Shown here: positions 18,437 to 27,587 of the stretch, one piece after another
Layout of the letters: every line of letters starts with the position of its first letter
How positions within the stretch are numbered: position 1 is the first letter of the stretch
NCBI GenBank assembly: GCA_948436025.1
Contig: CAOJHH010000008.1
Location: 1-45,778 of the forward strand
Direction of reading: 5' to 3'
DNA length: 45,778 nt
Source: an uncultured Clostridium sp.
GTDB lineage: Bacteria > Bacillota > Clostridia > TANB77 > CAG-508
The notes under the pieces: model-generated
What the model was told of the DNA's origin: nothing
Databases searched by the model: none
The model's input: the letters and a program-made list of their open reading frames with translations, nothing else
Translations under genes and position numbers: made by a program

Positions 18437-18898
18437 ATGGATTTTGAAAAACCATGTTGTCCAGTTGTTGAAGTAGATGGAAACATCGCTTGTGGTAAAC
18501 AATTTGACTTAGATATCACATTACCATGTGATAATAGAAATGTTATTTATGGTGTAATTCGTGACTGTTACAAAGAGCCAGTATGTGACGCTGTTGTAAA
18601 ATTAGTGGAAATTGTATGTGAATGTGGTAAAGAAGAAAGACGTCCTGTTTCTCATACGTTTACAGATGAAGAAGGCGAATTCGTATTTGGACCACTTTGC
18701 CCAGACAAGAAATATGAAATAAACTTCTGGGTAGATCAAGTAAAACACGTAAAAATGTGTGCAAGAGCTACTCGTGAAGGAAAATGCTTAAAGGGTGTAA
18801 AAATGGATAAGTGTGATTGCTATCTTGGTGGCAAACCAGAACACAAACCAGATTGTAAACCAGATTGTAAATGTGACAGAGATTGTGATTGTAAATAA
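18437..18898 (+). CDS. Cys-rich carboxypeptidase-regulatory-like domain protein
   Basis: 153 residues, ATG 18437 after AAGGAAGGT. Residues about 35-120 form a beta-sandwich of the carboxypeptidase-regulatory/Cna-B kind (VIYGVIRDCYKEPVCDAVVKLVEI ... HTFTDEEGEFVFGPLCPDKKYEI is the core, shown here only as landmarks around residues 37-95). Cysteines are unusually frequent. The C-terminus alternates Lys-Pro-Asp-Cys and Asp-Cys repeats. There is no signal peptide. Homologues in spore-forming Clostridia are often coat-like or SipL-like structural proteins, but assignment is not possible from the sequence alone. It has its own terminator. Confidence 0.75.
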   Translation: MDFEKPCCPVVEVDGNIACGKQFDLDITLPCDNRNVIYGVIRDCYKEPVCDAVVKLVEIVCECGKEERRPVSHTFTDEEGEFVFGPLCPDKKYEINFWVDQVKHVKMCARATREGKCLKGVKMDKCDCYLGGKPEHKPDCKPDCKCDRDCDCK

Positions 18899-18910
18899 TC
18901 CAAGTGCTAT

Positions 18911-18950
18911 GACAAAGAGGGAAAACAATATACCGTTTTCCCTTTTGTCT
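18911..18950 (+). terminator. Terminator after the Cys-rich gene
   Basis: GACAAAGAGGGAAAAC pairs with GTTTTCCCTTTTGTC across an 8-nt loop, followed by TTTG. Confidence 0.8.
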
Positions 18951-18954
18951 TTGC

Positions 18955-19125
18955 TCATTTTTCATTCTCTTCATTCATATGAATTTCTAAGAGTTCCTCA
19001 TTCTCACCAAACTTAAAATCATATATGTCCATATCGGTTCCTTGCGAATAACCAAACAGACTGCTTAGATTCTCCTTTCGGTGATTTCTAAGATAAAATG
19101 AGTTGTGTATGATGCCTTTTACCAT
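18955..19125 (-). CDS. Small hypothetical protein (56 aa)
   Basis: ATG 19123-19125 is preceded by a strong AAGGAGGC. The product begins MVKGIIHNSFYLRNHRKENL and becomes acidic toward the end (FGENEELLEIHMNEENEK). It has no membrane segment or known motif. The good ribosome-binding site and the asymmetric charge suggest a real small protein. It converges on the Cys-rich gene, and the terminator at 18911-18950 lies just past its stop. Confidence 0.55.
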   Translation of the reverse strand: MVKGIIHNSFYLRNHRKENLSSLFGYSQGTDMDIYDFKFGENEELLEIHMNEENEK

Positions 19126-19208
19126 TTGATGCCTCCTTTTTTATGCATTCACTATTATGTGATGTATGTATTATATCATAATTATCTCTTATGGTCAGTA
19201 AAATTTGC

Positions 19209-19242
19209 TAAAAATGGGAATCGGTTAAATGATTCCCATTTT
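19209..19242. terminator. Hairpin overlapping the stop of the next small gene
   Basis: AAATGGGAATC pairs with GATTCCCATTT, followed by T residues on the plus strand and by TTTT on the minus strand, so it may act both ways. Confidence 0.65.
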
Positions 19243-19365
19243 TTTAATAAATTGTTTTCCTTTTTTCATCATTTTATTTTTCTTCATGCTGTTTTTTTCA
19301 TTGTATAACATAACAACTCCTGCTGATAGCAAAGTTCCCATAACCATACCTTTTACAAATTTCAT
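19225..19365 (-). CDS. Small membrane-anchored basic peptide (46 aa)
   Basis: ATG 19363-19365 follows GGAGGAAGATA. One hydrophobic segment (about 3-21, FVKGMVMGTLLSAGVVMLY) is followed by a very basic tail (KKNKMMKKGKQFIKKMG), the layout of short YtxH-like stress proteins. Function unknown. Its last codons lie inside a hairpin. It lies downstream of the two TauE-like genes, 14 nt from the first, and may be cotranscribed with them. Confidence 0.6.
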   Translation of the reverse strand: MKFVKGMVMGTLLSAGVVMLYNEKNSMKKNKMMKKGKQFIKKMGII

Positions 19366-19379
19366 ATTATCTTCCTCCT

Positions 19380-19785
19380 TTATACTTTTTTCTTGATATT
19401 GTTATTATGTCTTTTTTTCTCATATCTATACTTTTTTGTTATGGAATATATTTCCCATATTGCAATTAGCCCTAAAAAAACGCCAAATCCCTTTTTTAAA
19501 TAAGTAACATTTAACTTGGTTGCAATCATCGCTCCTAGAATAGCTCCTCCTATTCCGGAAATAGCAATGGGAATTCCGTATTTTAAAATCGATGTATTTT
19601 TGTTTGATATTCGTTATAATAGCAACAATCGAAGTGGGAATAAAAAATACTAAATTGGTAGCTTGTGCAATGTGTTGTTCAACTCCCATAAACATCGAAA
19701 GGCATAAGATTAAAATGGTTCCTCCTCCCATGCCCATACCACTTACAAAACCTGACACAATTCCTACTAGTACTTCTTCCATCAT
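19380..19785 (-). CDS. TauE/SafE-family half protein; +1 shift at CGGA
   Basis: A half-length member (134 residues once corrected) of the TauE/SafE sulfite or anion exporter family. The N-terminus MMEEVLVGIVSGFVSGMGMGGG carries the glycine-rich motif typical of these permeases. At 19576-19578 an in-frame CGG is followed by A. Reading straight gives a polar tail without sense. Skipping C gives KIGIPIAISGIGGAILGAM and two more membrane helices, ending at TAA 19380-19382. 406 nt equals 135 codons plus one base. It follows a second half-length gene with 12 nt between them, so the two may form a heterodimer equal to one normal about 250-residue transporter. Confidence 0.8.
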
Positions 19786-19797
19786 TTCCTCCTTTTT

Positions 19798-20145
19798 TTA
19801 AGTAACAATCATTCTAATAGATACATAGATAAGAAAAATAGTAAAGGATATTTTCAAGTATCTTTCTGGTATCTTTTTTAAATAGTTTGACCCTAAAAAT
19901 CCTCCTATCATGCCACCAATTGCACATAAAATTCCTATTTTCCAATCAATATAATCATTTTGATAATAAAAAATGCCACTTGTAATTACCATAGGTAAAA
20001 TAACAAAAAGAGATGTGGCTCTTGCTTTTCCCTCTTCTAACCCAAGCATATATACAAGTGCTGGTACTACAATCATGCCACCACCTGTCGCAAATAAACC
20101 ACTTACAACGCCTGCTATAAAACCAATTATTATTTTTTTTATCAT
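19798..20145 (-). CDS. TauE/SafE-family half protein
   Basis: 115 residues with four predicted membrane helices. The start MIKKIIIGFIAGVVSGLFAT and the glycine-rich GGGMIVVP match the N-terminal repeat of TauE/SafE anion exporters. LGSNYLKKIPERYLK resembles the loop that ends each repeat. Full-length family members contain two such repeats; here each repeat is a separate gene. Both genes start with the same motif and both should insert as four-helix halves. Substrate unknown: sulfite, taurine-derived sulfonates and other anions are known for the family. No in-frame CGG. Confidence 0.85.
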   Translation of the reverse strand: MIKKIIIGFIAGVVSGLFATGGGMIVVPALVYMLGLEEGKARATSLFVILPMVITSGIFYYQNDYIDWKIGILCAIGGMIGGFLGSNYLKKIPERYLKISFTIFLIYVSIRMIVT

Positions 20146-20339
20146 TCTTTACATCCTTTTATCATATTCTATTTTATTATGCCTATTTCTTCCTTTTTTA
20201 TACTTTTTCAAAGTAGTTACTTTTATCTTACTTTTAATTACCTTAATCGTGATTTTGTTTCCATTTTATGCCATTTTTCGTCATAAAGTGATAAAATACG
20301 TTTATACTATTTATTAATGTTGGGAAAGGAATTTGAATT

Positions 20340-20552
20340 ATGATAAAAGTAAAACTTTCAGATTTATTAGGAAAACATAAGATGACACAAAAAGCTTTAG
20401 CAGATCTTGCTAATATTCGTCCTGCTACTGTTTCTCAAATGTATTACGAAGAAACCAAGAGAATTGATGTAAGGCATTTAAGTAATATTTGTAAAGTTTT
20501 CAACTGTGAAATTTCTGATTTACTCGAATATATACCAGATGAAGAAGAGTAA
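20340..20552 (+). CDS. Small Cro/C1-type HTH regulator
   Basis: 70 residues, almost nothing but one helix-turn-helix domain: KVKLSDLLGKHKMTQKALAD, then RPATVSQMYYEETKRIDVRH, then LSNICKVFNCEISDLLEYIP. This is the YozG-like type of short XRE regulator. ATG 20340 follows GGGAAAGGAA. A small hairpin at the stop codon ends the transcript. Neighbours do not reveal its target. Confidence 0.85.
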   Translation: MIKVKLSDLLGKHKMTQKALADLANIRPATVSQMYYEETKRIDVRHLSNICKVFNCEISDLLEYIPDEEE

Positions 20553-20580
20553 AGAGTGCAAGACATGCACTCTTTACTCT
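20551..20580 (+). terminator. Hairpin after the HTH gene
   Basis: AAAGAGTGCA / TGCACTCTTT with a short AGACA loop. The T run is short. Confidence 0.6.
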
Positions 20581-20583
20581 TCT

Positions 20584-21835
20584 TTAAACCGTATCATCTT
20601 TTATATAATATTTAGTTCCTAACATTTTATCTGGTAAGTATTGCTGTTCGACAACATGCCCTGGATAATCGTGTGGATATTTGTAGCCATCTCCATAACC
20701 AAACTGTTCCATCCCTTCGGCTGGTGCATTTCGAATATGCATTGGAATTTCTCCTGTATCTTTGTTTGCAACATCTTCTAACGCTTTGTTTATGGCAAGA
20801 TAGCTTGCATTTGATTTTTTAGAAGTTGCTAAATATACTGCTGCTTCACTCAAAATAATTCTTGCTTCTGGCATACCTACCATCGTAACTGCTTGCATAG
20901 CTGATGTAGCAAGTACCAGAGCATTAGGATTTGCCATTCCTACATCTTCTGCTGCCAAAATTACCATTCTTCTTGCTAAAAATACAGGATCTTCTCCTCC
21001 ATTTAATGCTCTTGCTAAATAAAAAACTGCTGCATCTGGATCGCTTCCTCTCATAGACTTAATAAATGCACTTATATTATCATAATGACTATCTCCATTT
21101 TTATCAAAAATGGCTTTTCTTTTTCGAATACAGTCTTTTGCAATTTCATTGGTAATATGAACAAATCCATCAGAATCCACTTTTGTGGTTAGCACTGCTA
21201 CTTCTAATCCATTTAGCGCTGTTCTTACATCTCCACTTGATACTTCCGCAATTTTTTGTAAGGTTTCATCTTCTACTTTTACCTGAAAACTTTTTAACCC
21301 ATCTTCCCTTTCTAGTGACATTTTTAATACTTTAAAAATATCATCTGTGGTTAGTGGTTCTAACTTAAATATCATCGACCTTGAAATAAGAGCCTTGTTT
21401 ACTTCAAAATATGGGTTTTCTGTGGTTGCTCCAATTAAGATTACTGTCCCATCTTCTACAAAAGGAAGAAGCGCATCTTGTTGTAGTTTATTAAAACGGT
21501 GAATTTCATCAATAAACAAAATACATTTTCCACTTGGGTTTAGAAATACATTTTTTGCTTCTTCTACCGCTTTTTTAATTTCGCTAACCCCTGAGGTAAC
21601 AGCATTAATTTTGGCAAATTTGTATTTCGTAGTTTCACTAATTACTCGTGCAAGCGACGTTTTTCCGGCATCCCGGTGGACCCCATAAAATAATGCTAGA
21701 TAAACGGTCTGCCTGAATGGTTCGATATAAAATTTTATCTTTTCCTAATATATGTGCTTGTCCTACATATTCGTCTAAGTTTTTGGGCCTCATACGATAG
21801 GCTAGTGGCTGTGATAAATCCATCGTTCCTCTCAT
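20584..21835 (-). CDS. rarA: Replication-associated recombination ATPase; +1 shift at CGGA
   Basis: RarA/MgsA AAA+ ATPase, acting at stalled replication forks. The N-terminal 56 residues ([20 protein letters not shown], then [12 protein letters not shown]) end at an in-frame CGG followed by A at 21665-21667. Skipping C gives [20 protein letters not shown], an intact Walker A. The frame then continues through [10 protein letters not shown] (Walker B), [13 protein letters not shown] (sensor 1) and the C-terminal clamp to TAA at 20584. The corrected length is 416 residues; 1252 nt equals 417 codons plus one. Read conventionally, both fragments would be inactive, as the P-loop is split between them. 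Confidence 0.92.
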
Positions 21836-21911
21836 TCCTTTCTAAAAGTCTCCCATTAGAATAAACACTTTCTATATTCTAAAAATTATTAAAGCTTTCC
21901 GTATTCATCTT

Positions 21912-22515
21912 CTATTTTGCTAAATTTGCTAAGCCTTTTCTTATCATATCCTCTAAGGATAAGCTCCCCGTATCTAATTTTTCAAATACTTTTTCGATTT
22001 CTTTTCGGTTATAACCTAATACTTGTAAAGCAGAAATTGCTTCTTGTAATTTGTTATCCTCTACCATGGCTTCCTTCATTTGTACAGAAGGTTCTTGTTC
22101 TTTTGCTTCCATGGTTTTTATTTTATCTTTTAATTCTAGTATAATTCTTGCTGCCGACTTTGCTCCAATTCCCGGAATTTTTACTAATTTGGACGTATCA
22201 CTTGTGATAACCGCAAGTGCAAAACTAGATGGTGTAATATTCGATAACATGGTAATTGCTGATTTCGCTCCTATTCCACTAACTCCCAATAATAGTTCAA
22301 ACATTTTTAATTCTTCATTGGATAAAAAACCATAAATACTAATATCATCTTCACGTACACGATAATGGGTATGTACTTTTACCACCTCTCCTATGTTTCC
22401 TATGTTTTCAATGGAGGTTTCACTCATAAATACTTTGTAGCCTAATCCTCCGAACATCAATCACAACATAGTTATCAAACTTCATTTCTAAACTTCCTTT
22501 AATATATGCAAGCAT
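21912..22515 (-). CDS. ruvA: Holliday junction DNA helicase subunit RuvA; +1 shift at CGGA
   Basis: RuvA binds four-way junctions and loads RuvB. The true start is ATG 22513-22515 (MLAYIKGSLEMKFDNYVVID) after AGGAGAAAA. At 22450-22452 an in-frame CGG followed by A comes directly after DV. Skipping C gives DVGGLGYKVFMSE, the canonical VGG(V/L)GY of the OB fold. Then follow the helix-hairpin-helix region with LLGVSGIGAKSAI and KIPGIGAKSAARI, and the C-terminal RuvB-binding domain (ISALQVLGYNRKEIEKV). The corrected size is 200 residues; 604 nt equals 201 codons plus one. RuvB is not adjacent. Confidence 0.93.
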
Positions 22516-22740
22516 TTTTCTCCTCCTAATTTCCAAACAAATTTTCTTTCGTTATTGTATAATAAGTTATTCATTTTTGCAAGTAGTCTTGCAAAATTTC
22601 TATATTTTTTTGCTAATCGTTCCGACTATGACTTGTATCGTCTGCTTTGATATCGAAAAACTATTTATTTTTCAAATTGTGCATTTCTGTGGTATAATAG
22701 AATCAATTTGAGAAATCATATTAGAGGAGATTTGGAAGTC

Positions 22741-23370
22741 ATGAAAAATTATTATGAAATATTAGAAGTTGATATTCATGCTTCTTCTGAGGTAATTGAT
22801 AAAGCATTTAAGGTACTTGCTAAGAAATACCATCCAGATACCCAAGAAGATAGTAAAAAGGAATGGGCAGAAGAGCAGTTTAAAATGTTAAATGAAGCCT
22901 ATGAAGTGTTATCGGATGAAACAAAACGAGAAGAATATACAAAGGAATTAGAATTTGATAGGGATAATAGGTTAAATGCTTTAATGCTAAAAAATACCGA
23001 TTTAGAGCTTCAAATTGAGGATTTAAAGGCTGAATTAGAAGCTGTTAGAAATTCTACTAGTACCTATCAAACACCACCTACAACTTATACCGAAGCTACC
23101 TATGCCCCGCCAAAACAACCTATGTATGAACCGGAAATTCCATCGTATTCGTATAGGAAAACTTACACTGAACAACCTGTTTATTATGAAACGGATTATC
23201 ATCCTATAAAAAGTAAGTTAAAAAGTTTCATTGCTCTTTTAGGAACCATTTTTGTTTTAATATTAACTTTTTTTCTACTTTGGAAAATTCCGTATACACA
23301 TGACTTACTTGTTAAGTTTTACGAGGAAAATTCGGTTATTCAATCCATTGTAAATTTATTCTATCAGTAA
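22741..23370 (+). CDS. J-domain protein with C-terminal membrane anchor
   Basis: I start at ATG 22741 because the J domain begins there (MKNYYEILEVDIHASSEVID) and GGAGATTTGGAAGTC precedes it. 209 residues. The J domain (about 1-70) has the HPD motif in KKYHPDTQED, required to stimulate DnaK. A coiled coil follows (about 75-105), then a Pro/Tyr/Thr-rich linker, then one membrane helix (about 163-185, FIALLGTIFVLILTFFLLW). It is not DnaJ, since zinc fingers and a C-terminal substrate domain are absent; it probably recruits Hsp70 to the membrane. A -10 TATAAT lies at 22692-22697. Confidence 0.85.
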   Translation: MKNYYEILEVDIHASSEVIDKAFKVLAKKYHPDTQEDSKKEWAEEQFKMLNEAYEVLSDETKREEYTKELEFDRDNRLNALMLKNTDLELQIEDLKAELEAVRNSTSTYQTPPTTYTEATYAPPKQPMYEPEIPSYSYRKTYTEQPVYYETDYHPIKSKLKSFIALLGTIFVLILTFFLLWKIPYTHDLLVKFYEENSVIQSIVNLFYQ

Positions 23371-23444
23371 AACTTTATATATGTGTTTCTGGTTAATTTA
23401 TACCTCTAAATGCTATATTCTATCCTAAGAAAGGATGGATGAAT

Positions 23445-23767
23445 ATGGCATTAGATTATAAGTTAATCGGTTCAAGATTAAAACAAGCCAGACAAAAGAA
23501 AAAATTAACCCAAGAAAATTTAGCAGAAATGTTGGATGTTTCCATTGCATTTTTAAGTCGTGTAGAATGTGGAAGTCTAGATATTAGTTTAAAGAGATTA
23601 TCTCAAATATGTGAGATATTAGGCGTAACCGAAGGTGCAATTTAAATGGCACTTCTACTACCTCTCATAACTACTTAAATGAGGACTTTGTTTCTTTACT
23701 TAAAAATTGTCCGCCAGAAAAAGTAAAGCTAATTTATAAGCTTGCCAAATCTGTTGTAGAAGAATAG
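23445..23767 (+). pseudogene. XRE-type regulator broken by a missing T
   Basis: The N-terminal part (ATG 23445 after GAAAGGATGGAT) is a standard Cro/C1 helix-turn-helix: LIGSRLKQARQKKKLTQENL and VSIAFLSRVECGSLDISLKR. It stops at 23643-23645. In another frame the DNA continues as NGTSTTSHNYLNEDF... and PPEKVKLIYKLAKSVVEE to TAG 23765-23767, which is the usual ending of this about 107-residue family. Adding one T to the TTT run at 23641-23643 joins the two parts (GVTEGAILNGTS). No CGG is near, so this break is unlike the other eight. It may be a true mutation, a phase-variable tract, or a homopolymer read error. Confidence 0.65.
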
Positions 23768-23784
23768 AAATTTAATTTCGTGTA

Positions 23785-23924
23785 AGCAAAAAGTAATTTC
23801 TAAAAAAGCTCCGTTCTCCAAGGCGTTTTAGTTACAGCAAATTTATAGTATTGATACACACTATAATCTGTTACAGAAATGACTTGGTAGGTCGAACTCA
23901 CTTTTTTAGAAATTACTTTTTGCT
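23785..23924. repeat. 140-bp element with 24-bp perfect inverted ends
   Basis: AGCAAAAAGTAATTTCTAAA... at 23785-23808 is repeated as an exact reverse complement at 23901-23924. The inner 92 bp contain a smaller TATAGT/ACTATA pair. It encodes nothing. It could be a MITE-like insertion or a structured RNA. It fills the space between the broken regulator and the 3' end of metK. Confidence 0.7.
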
Positions 23925-23941
23925 TTTTATATGCCTACATT

Positions 23942-25084
23942 TTATATCTTTATAATCTTCTCCCAAGGTAAATCGTCTTTTCCAAAATGTCCGTAGTTTG
24001 TTGTTTTCGTGTAGATTGGGTTTCGTAAACCTAAATATTCAATAATGCCTCTTGGGGTTAATTCAAAACGGTTGTAGATTAGTTTTACGATTTGGTCTTC
24101 TGGAATGGTAGAAGTTCCAAAGGTGTCTACATAGATTGATACTGGCTTTGCTACTCCTATGGCATAGGAGAACTGAATTTCACATTTAGAAGCATAACCA
24201 TTTGCGACGATATTTTTGGCGATAAATCTTGCCATGTAGGCAGCAGAGCGGTCTACTTTTGTTGGGTCTTTTCCTGAAAAAGCTCCTCCTCCATGTCTAC
24301 TATATCCTCCATAGGTATCTACAATAATTTTTCTTCCGGTTAAGCCACTATCTCCTAATGGTCCTCCTATAACAAATCTTCCTGTTGGATTGATATAATA
24401 TTTTGTTTGTTCATCTAGTAACTCTTTTGGAATCACTTTTTTGATAACATATTCTATCATATCTTTTCTTAAGGTTTCTAGTTCAACATCTTGTGTATGT
24501 TGGGTCGATACCACTACAGTATCCACTCGTACTGGCTTGTCCCCTTTATATTCTATTGTTACTTGTGTTTTTCCATCTGGACGTAAATATGGCACAATCT
24601 TTCTTTTTCTTACTTCTGTTAATCGCTTTGATAGTTTATGTGCTAAATCAATAGGAAGTGGCATATATGCTTTGGTCTCACTACAGGCAAAACCAAACAT
24701 AATCCCTTGGTCTCCTGCTCCTTCAGAGGTAACATTAGAACCTTGTTTTTCCTCAAAAGAAGTATCTACTCCCATAGCAATATCTGGCGACTGTTTGCTC
24801 ATATTGATGTGTATCTTACAAGTTTGATAATCCATATCGAAGTCTTGATTATCATATCCAATCTCTTTTATGGCATTTCTTGCAATTTCTTCTATATTAA
24901 TATTGGCTTTTGAAGTGATTTCTCCTGTAATAACAACTTCTCCTTTACCTGCTACGGTTTCACAGGCTACTCTAGAATATGGATCTTTGGCTAAACAGGC
25001 ATCTAATACACTATCTGATATATAATCACATAATTTGTCTGGATGTCCTTCGGTTACACTTTCACTGGTAAATAATTTTCTCAT
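23942..25084 (-). CDS. metK: S-adenosylmethionine synthetase
   Basis: Makes S-adenosylmethionine from methionine and ATP. 380 residues. The conserved landmarks are all present: [17 protein letters not shown] (ATP-binding His), [14 protein letters not shown] (flexible loop), [29 protein letters not shown], and the P-loop-like [18 protein letters not shown]. The C-terminus ends normally. ATG 25082-25084. An S-box leader directly upstream indicates feedback by its own product. It follows rplQ, which is not the usual place for metK. No in-frame CGG. Confidence 0.97.
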   Translation of the reverse strand: MRKLFTSESVTEGHPDKLCDYISDSVLDACLAKDPYSRVACETVAGKGEVVITGEITSKANINIEEIARNAIKEIGYDNQDFDMDYQTCKIHINMSKQSPDIAMGVDTSFEEKQGSNVTSEGAGDQGIMFGFACSETKAYMPLPIDLAHKLSKRLTEVRKRKIVPYLRPDGKTQVTIEYKGDKPVRVDTVVVSTQHTQDVELETLRKDMIEYVIKKVIPKELLDEQTKYYINPTGRFVIGGPLGDSGLTGRKIIVDTYGGYSRHGGGAFSGKDPTKVDRSAAYMARFIAKNIVANGYASKCEIQFSYAIGVAKPVSIYVDTFGTSTIPEDQIVKLIYNRFELTPRGIIEYLGLRNPIYTKTTNYGHFGKDDLPWEKIIKI

Positions 25085-25171
25085 TTCTTGCTTCCCTCAT
25101 TTCTTGGTTTGTTAGAATATTTTTTCATTTGGGTTGCATGATATGCAACCCCTACTGGCACATTTTCACGT

Positions 25172-25335
25172 AACAAAAAACCTTTGCACGGGCAAAGGTT
25201 TTTTGTTATATTTCATTTTTTTACAAACAAAATCATCATTCAAAGCCTTCCCCGCCTTGTCGGTATTAGCACCTTACTAAACCTAAGGTTGCTGTGGAGT
25301 CTTTGAGCCGAATCTCTCGTCCACTCTGGATAATT
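25172..25335 (-). promoter_or_regulatory. S-box (SAM-I) riboswitch of metK
   Basis: Minus strand: ATCCAGAGTGGACGAGAGAT, CTCCACAGCAACC, and AAGGTGCTAATACCGAC follow the SAM-I consensus in order (about 25230-25335). A strong terminator comes next (25172-25207, AACAAAAAACCTTTG with its complement, ending in T residues). High SAM should cause termination before metK. A second small hairpin (GGTTGCAT/ATGCAACC) is at about 25131-25151. The leader starts within about 10 nt of the rplQ stop. Confidence 0.88.
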
Positions 25336-25344
25336 ATTTCATTT

Positions 25345-25869
25345 TTAAATTAATTCTAAGATGGCCATTGGAGCATTATCTCCTTTACGTGGGCCAATTT
25401 TAACAATTCTTGTATATCCACCAACATTATTTGTGTATTTTGATGCAATTTCCCCAAATAATTTCCCTGGTAAATCTACATTTTTTCCATCTTCATCTTT
25501 TACTTTGTTTACCATTTTCATGATTTTCTTTCTTGCATTTAAACGAGATGGCATATCTTTTTGTCTTGAAACTGTTTTTTCTTCTTTTACTACTTTTAAA
25601 TATTCTTTTCCATTCTTGCTTGTTACCTTTTCGGTTTCTTTATTTCCTTTTGCATCTAATTTTGCTGTAATTACTTTTGCATCTACCGTTTCAAAATTAT
25701 CTTTTTCTTTGATTGCAAGTGCTACTAAACTATCCACAATTGCTTTTACTTCTTTTGCTCTAGTCTCAGTAGTTACAATTTTTCCATGAAGGATAACATC
25801 TGTGGTTAAAACACGAAGCATTGCTAATCTTTGATCGGTTGGTTTTCCCAATTTTCTATTTCTTGCCAC
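25345..25869 (-). CDS. rplQ: 50S ribosomal protein L17, with an internal insertion
   Basis: The N-terminal [20 protein letters not shown] and the C-terminal [20 protein letters not shown] are standard L17. At 174 residues it is longer than the common 113-130. The excess lies at about residues 60-115, a Lys/Glu-rich stretch ([20 protein letters not shown]...), probably a surface extension. It is the last gene of the alpha operon, 34 nt after rpoA. Confidence 0.95.
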   Translation of the reverse strand: MARNRKLGKPTDQRLAMLRVLTTDVILHGKIVTTETRAKEVKAIVDSLVALAIKEKDNFETVDAKVITAKLDAKGNKETEKVTSKNGKEYLKVVKEEKTVSRQKDMPSRLNARKKIMKMVNKVKDEDGKNVDLPGKLFGEIASKYTNNVGGYTRIVKIGPRKGDNAPMAILELI

Positions 25870-25903
25870 TTTCTTTTTTCACCTCTTTATAAAATCTTTT
25901 TTT

Positions 25904-26851
25904 CTATTCTTCTTCTTTGGCAAAATCTAACCCTAAAGAACGTAATTTATGAGTCACTTCATCTAGTGATTTTTTACCTAGATTTCTTACTTTCATCATA
26001 TCTTCTTCGGTTTTATTTGCTAAATCTTCTACGGTTGAAATACCAGCTCTTTTTAAACAGTTAAAAGAACGAACTGATAATTCTAAATCTTCAATTGACA
26101 TTTCTAACACTTTTTCTTTTTTCGATTCTTCTTTTTCAACCATTACTTGTGTATTTTTGGTTGCTTCGGAAAGGTCTATAAATAATTCTAAGTGTCCTGT
26201 CATCACTTTTGCTGCTAAACTTAATGCTTCATCTGCTTTTAAACTTCCATCTGTCCAAACTTCGATAATCAATTTATCAAAATCTACCATTTGTCCTACC
26301 CTTGTATTTTCTACCGAGTAGTTTACTTTTTTTACTGGTGTAAAAATCGAATCAATTGGTAATACTGCGATATCTTGGTTTGTTTTTTTGTTTTTGGCAG
26401 CTCCATTGTATCCTCTTCCTCTTTCTACTGTCATTTCCATTTTTAAGCTTCCACCTTCGGAAACAGTTGCAATATGTAAATCTGGATTTAAGACTTCTAC
26501 TGAACTATCAGTAATAATATCTGCAGCAGTTACTTCGCCTTCTCCTTTAAAATCAATTCGAATCATTTTTTCGTCATTATCAAATGTTTTTAATCTTACA
26601 TTTTTCAAATTTAAAATGATTTCTGGTACATCTTCTACCACATTTGGTATGGTTGAAAATTCATGTACAACGCCTTCTATTTTTACACTAGTAATTGCAC
26701 TTCCTGGAAGTGATGAAAGTAGGATTCTTCTTAATGAGTTTCCTATTGTTACACCATATCCTCGTTCTAATGGTTCACAAACAAATTTTGCATAATTGCT
26801 ATCCTCATTTATTTCTAAACATTCAATATTTGGCTTTTCAAATTCTATCAT
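25904..26851 (-). CDS. rpoA: RNA polymerase alpha subunit
   Basis: 315 residues. The N-terminal dimerisation domain has [20 protein letters not shown] (about 29-48) and the C-terminal domain has [20 protein letters not shown] with [12 protein letters not shown], which contacts UP elements and activators. Gene order rpsD-rpoA-rplQ is the usual one. ATG 26849-26851 follows GGGAGGTA. No in-frame CGG. Confidence 0.98.
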   Translation of the reverse strand: MIEFEKPNIECLEINEDSNYAKFVCEPLERGYGVTIGNSLRRILLSSLPGSAITSVKIEGVVHEFSTIPNVVEDVPEIILNLKNVRLKTFDNDEKMIRIDFKGEGEVTAADIITDSSVEVLNPDLHIATVSEGGSLKMEMTVERGRGYNGAAKNKKTNQDIAVLPIDSIFTPVKKVNYSVENTRVGQMVDFDKLIIEVWTDGSLKADEALSLAAKVMTGHLELFIDLSEATKNTQVMVEKEESKKEKVLEMSIEDLELSVRSFNCLKRAGISTVEDLANKTEEDMMKVRNLGKKSLDEVTHKLRSLGLDFAKEEE

Positions 26852-26900
26852 TTTTACCTCCCAATTACTTTAGGAACTTTGTCTAGTTCCTCACTTACTT

Positions 26901-27527
26901 CTATTTCGAGTATAACTCTACGATTAAGTGTTCTTGTACTGGTAAGTCGATATCTTCTCTTGCTGCAAGTCTTAATACTTTTCCACCTAATTTTTTGGCG
27001 TCTTTTTCTAGCCATCCAGGTATTGGTCTTGCAGAATTTGCCTCAGCATTTACTTTGATAATTCCTTTATCTTTCTTTGATTCTCTTACAGCTACTTCAT
27101 CTCCTGCTTTTACTAAGTATGAAGCAATGTCAACTTTTTTACCATTTACTTCAAATAATCCATGGTTTACAAGTTGTCTTGCTTGTGCTCTTGAAGTTCC
27201 AAATCCTAAACGATAAACTATATTATCTAATCTACTTTCTAATATTTGAAGTAAGTTTTCACCAGTAATTCCTTTTTTATTAGAAGCCATTTCGAAATAT
27301 TTTCTAAATTGTTTTTCTCCTACTCCATAAAATGATTTTGTTTTTTGTTTTTCTCTTAATTGTGTTCCATATTCAGAAAGCTTTGCTTTCTTTTGACCAT
27401 GTTGTCCTGGTCCATAATTTCTTCTAGAAACAGAACATTTATCTGAATAACATCTATCACCTTTTAAGAAAAGTTTTTGACCTTCTCTACGGCAAACACG
27501 ACATTGTTCATCTTTATATCTTGCCAT
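26901..27527 (-). CDS. rpsD: 30S ribosomal protein S4
   Basis: Start at ATG 27525-27527 ([20 protein letters not shown]) with AAGGAGAAAGAAA in front; a longer ORF start upstream is not supported. 208 residues. A zinc-type N-terminus with CRVC, C and C ([19 protein letters not shown]) precedes the S4 RNA-binding domain ([20 protein letters not shown]). S4 nucleates 30S assembly and in Firmicutes can repress its own synthesis. It lies between rpsK and rpoA. Confidence 0.97.
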   Translation of the reverse strand: MARYKDEQCRVCRREGQKLFLKGDRCYSDKCSVSRRNYGPGQHGQKKAKLSEYGTQLREKQKTKSFYGVGEKQFRKYFEMASNKKGITGENLLQILESRLDNIVYRLGFGTSRAQARQLVNHGLFEVNGKKVDIASYLVKAGDEVAVRESKKDKGIIKVNAEANSARPIPGWLEKDAKKLGGKVLRLAAREDIDLPVQEHLIVELYSK

Positions 27528-27587
27528 TTTCTTTCTCCTTTCATAATTACTATTCACACTTCACTATTCACTCGTGTAAAGCACAAT

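Noticed and set aside
23630..23650. Programmed -1 frameshift in the XRE gene
   Set aside because: No X-XXY-YYZ heptamer lies in the zero frame; a lost T is simpler.
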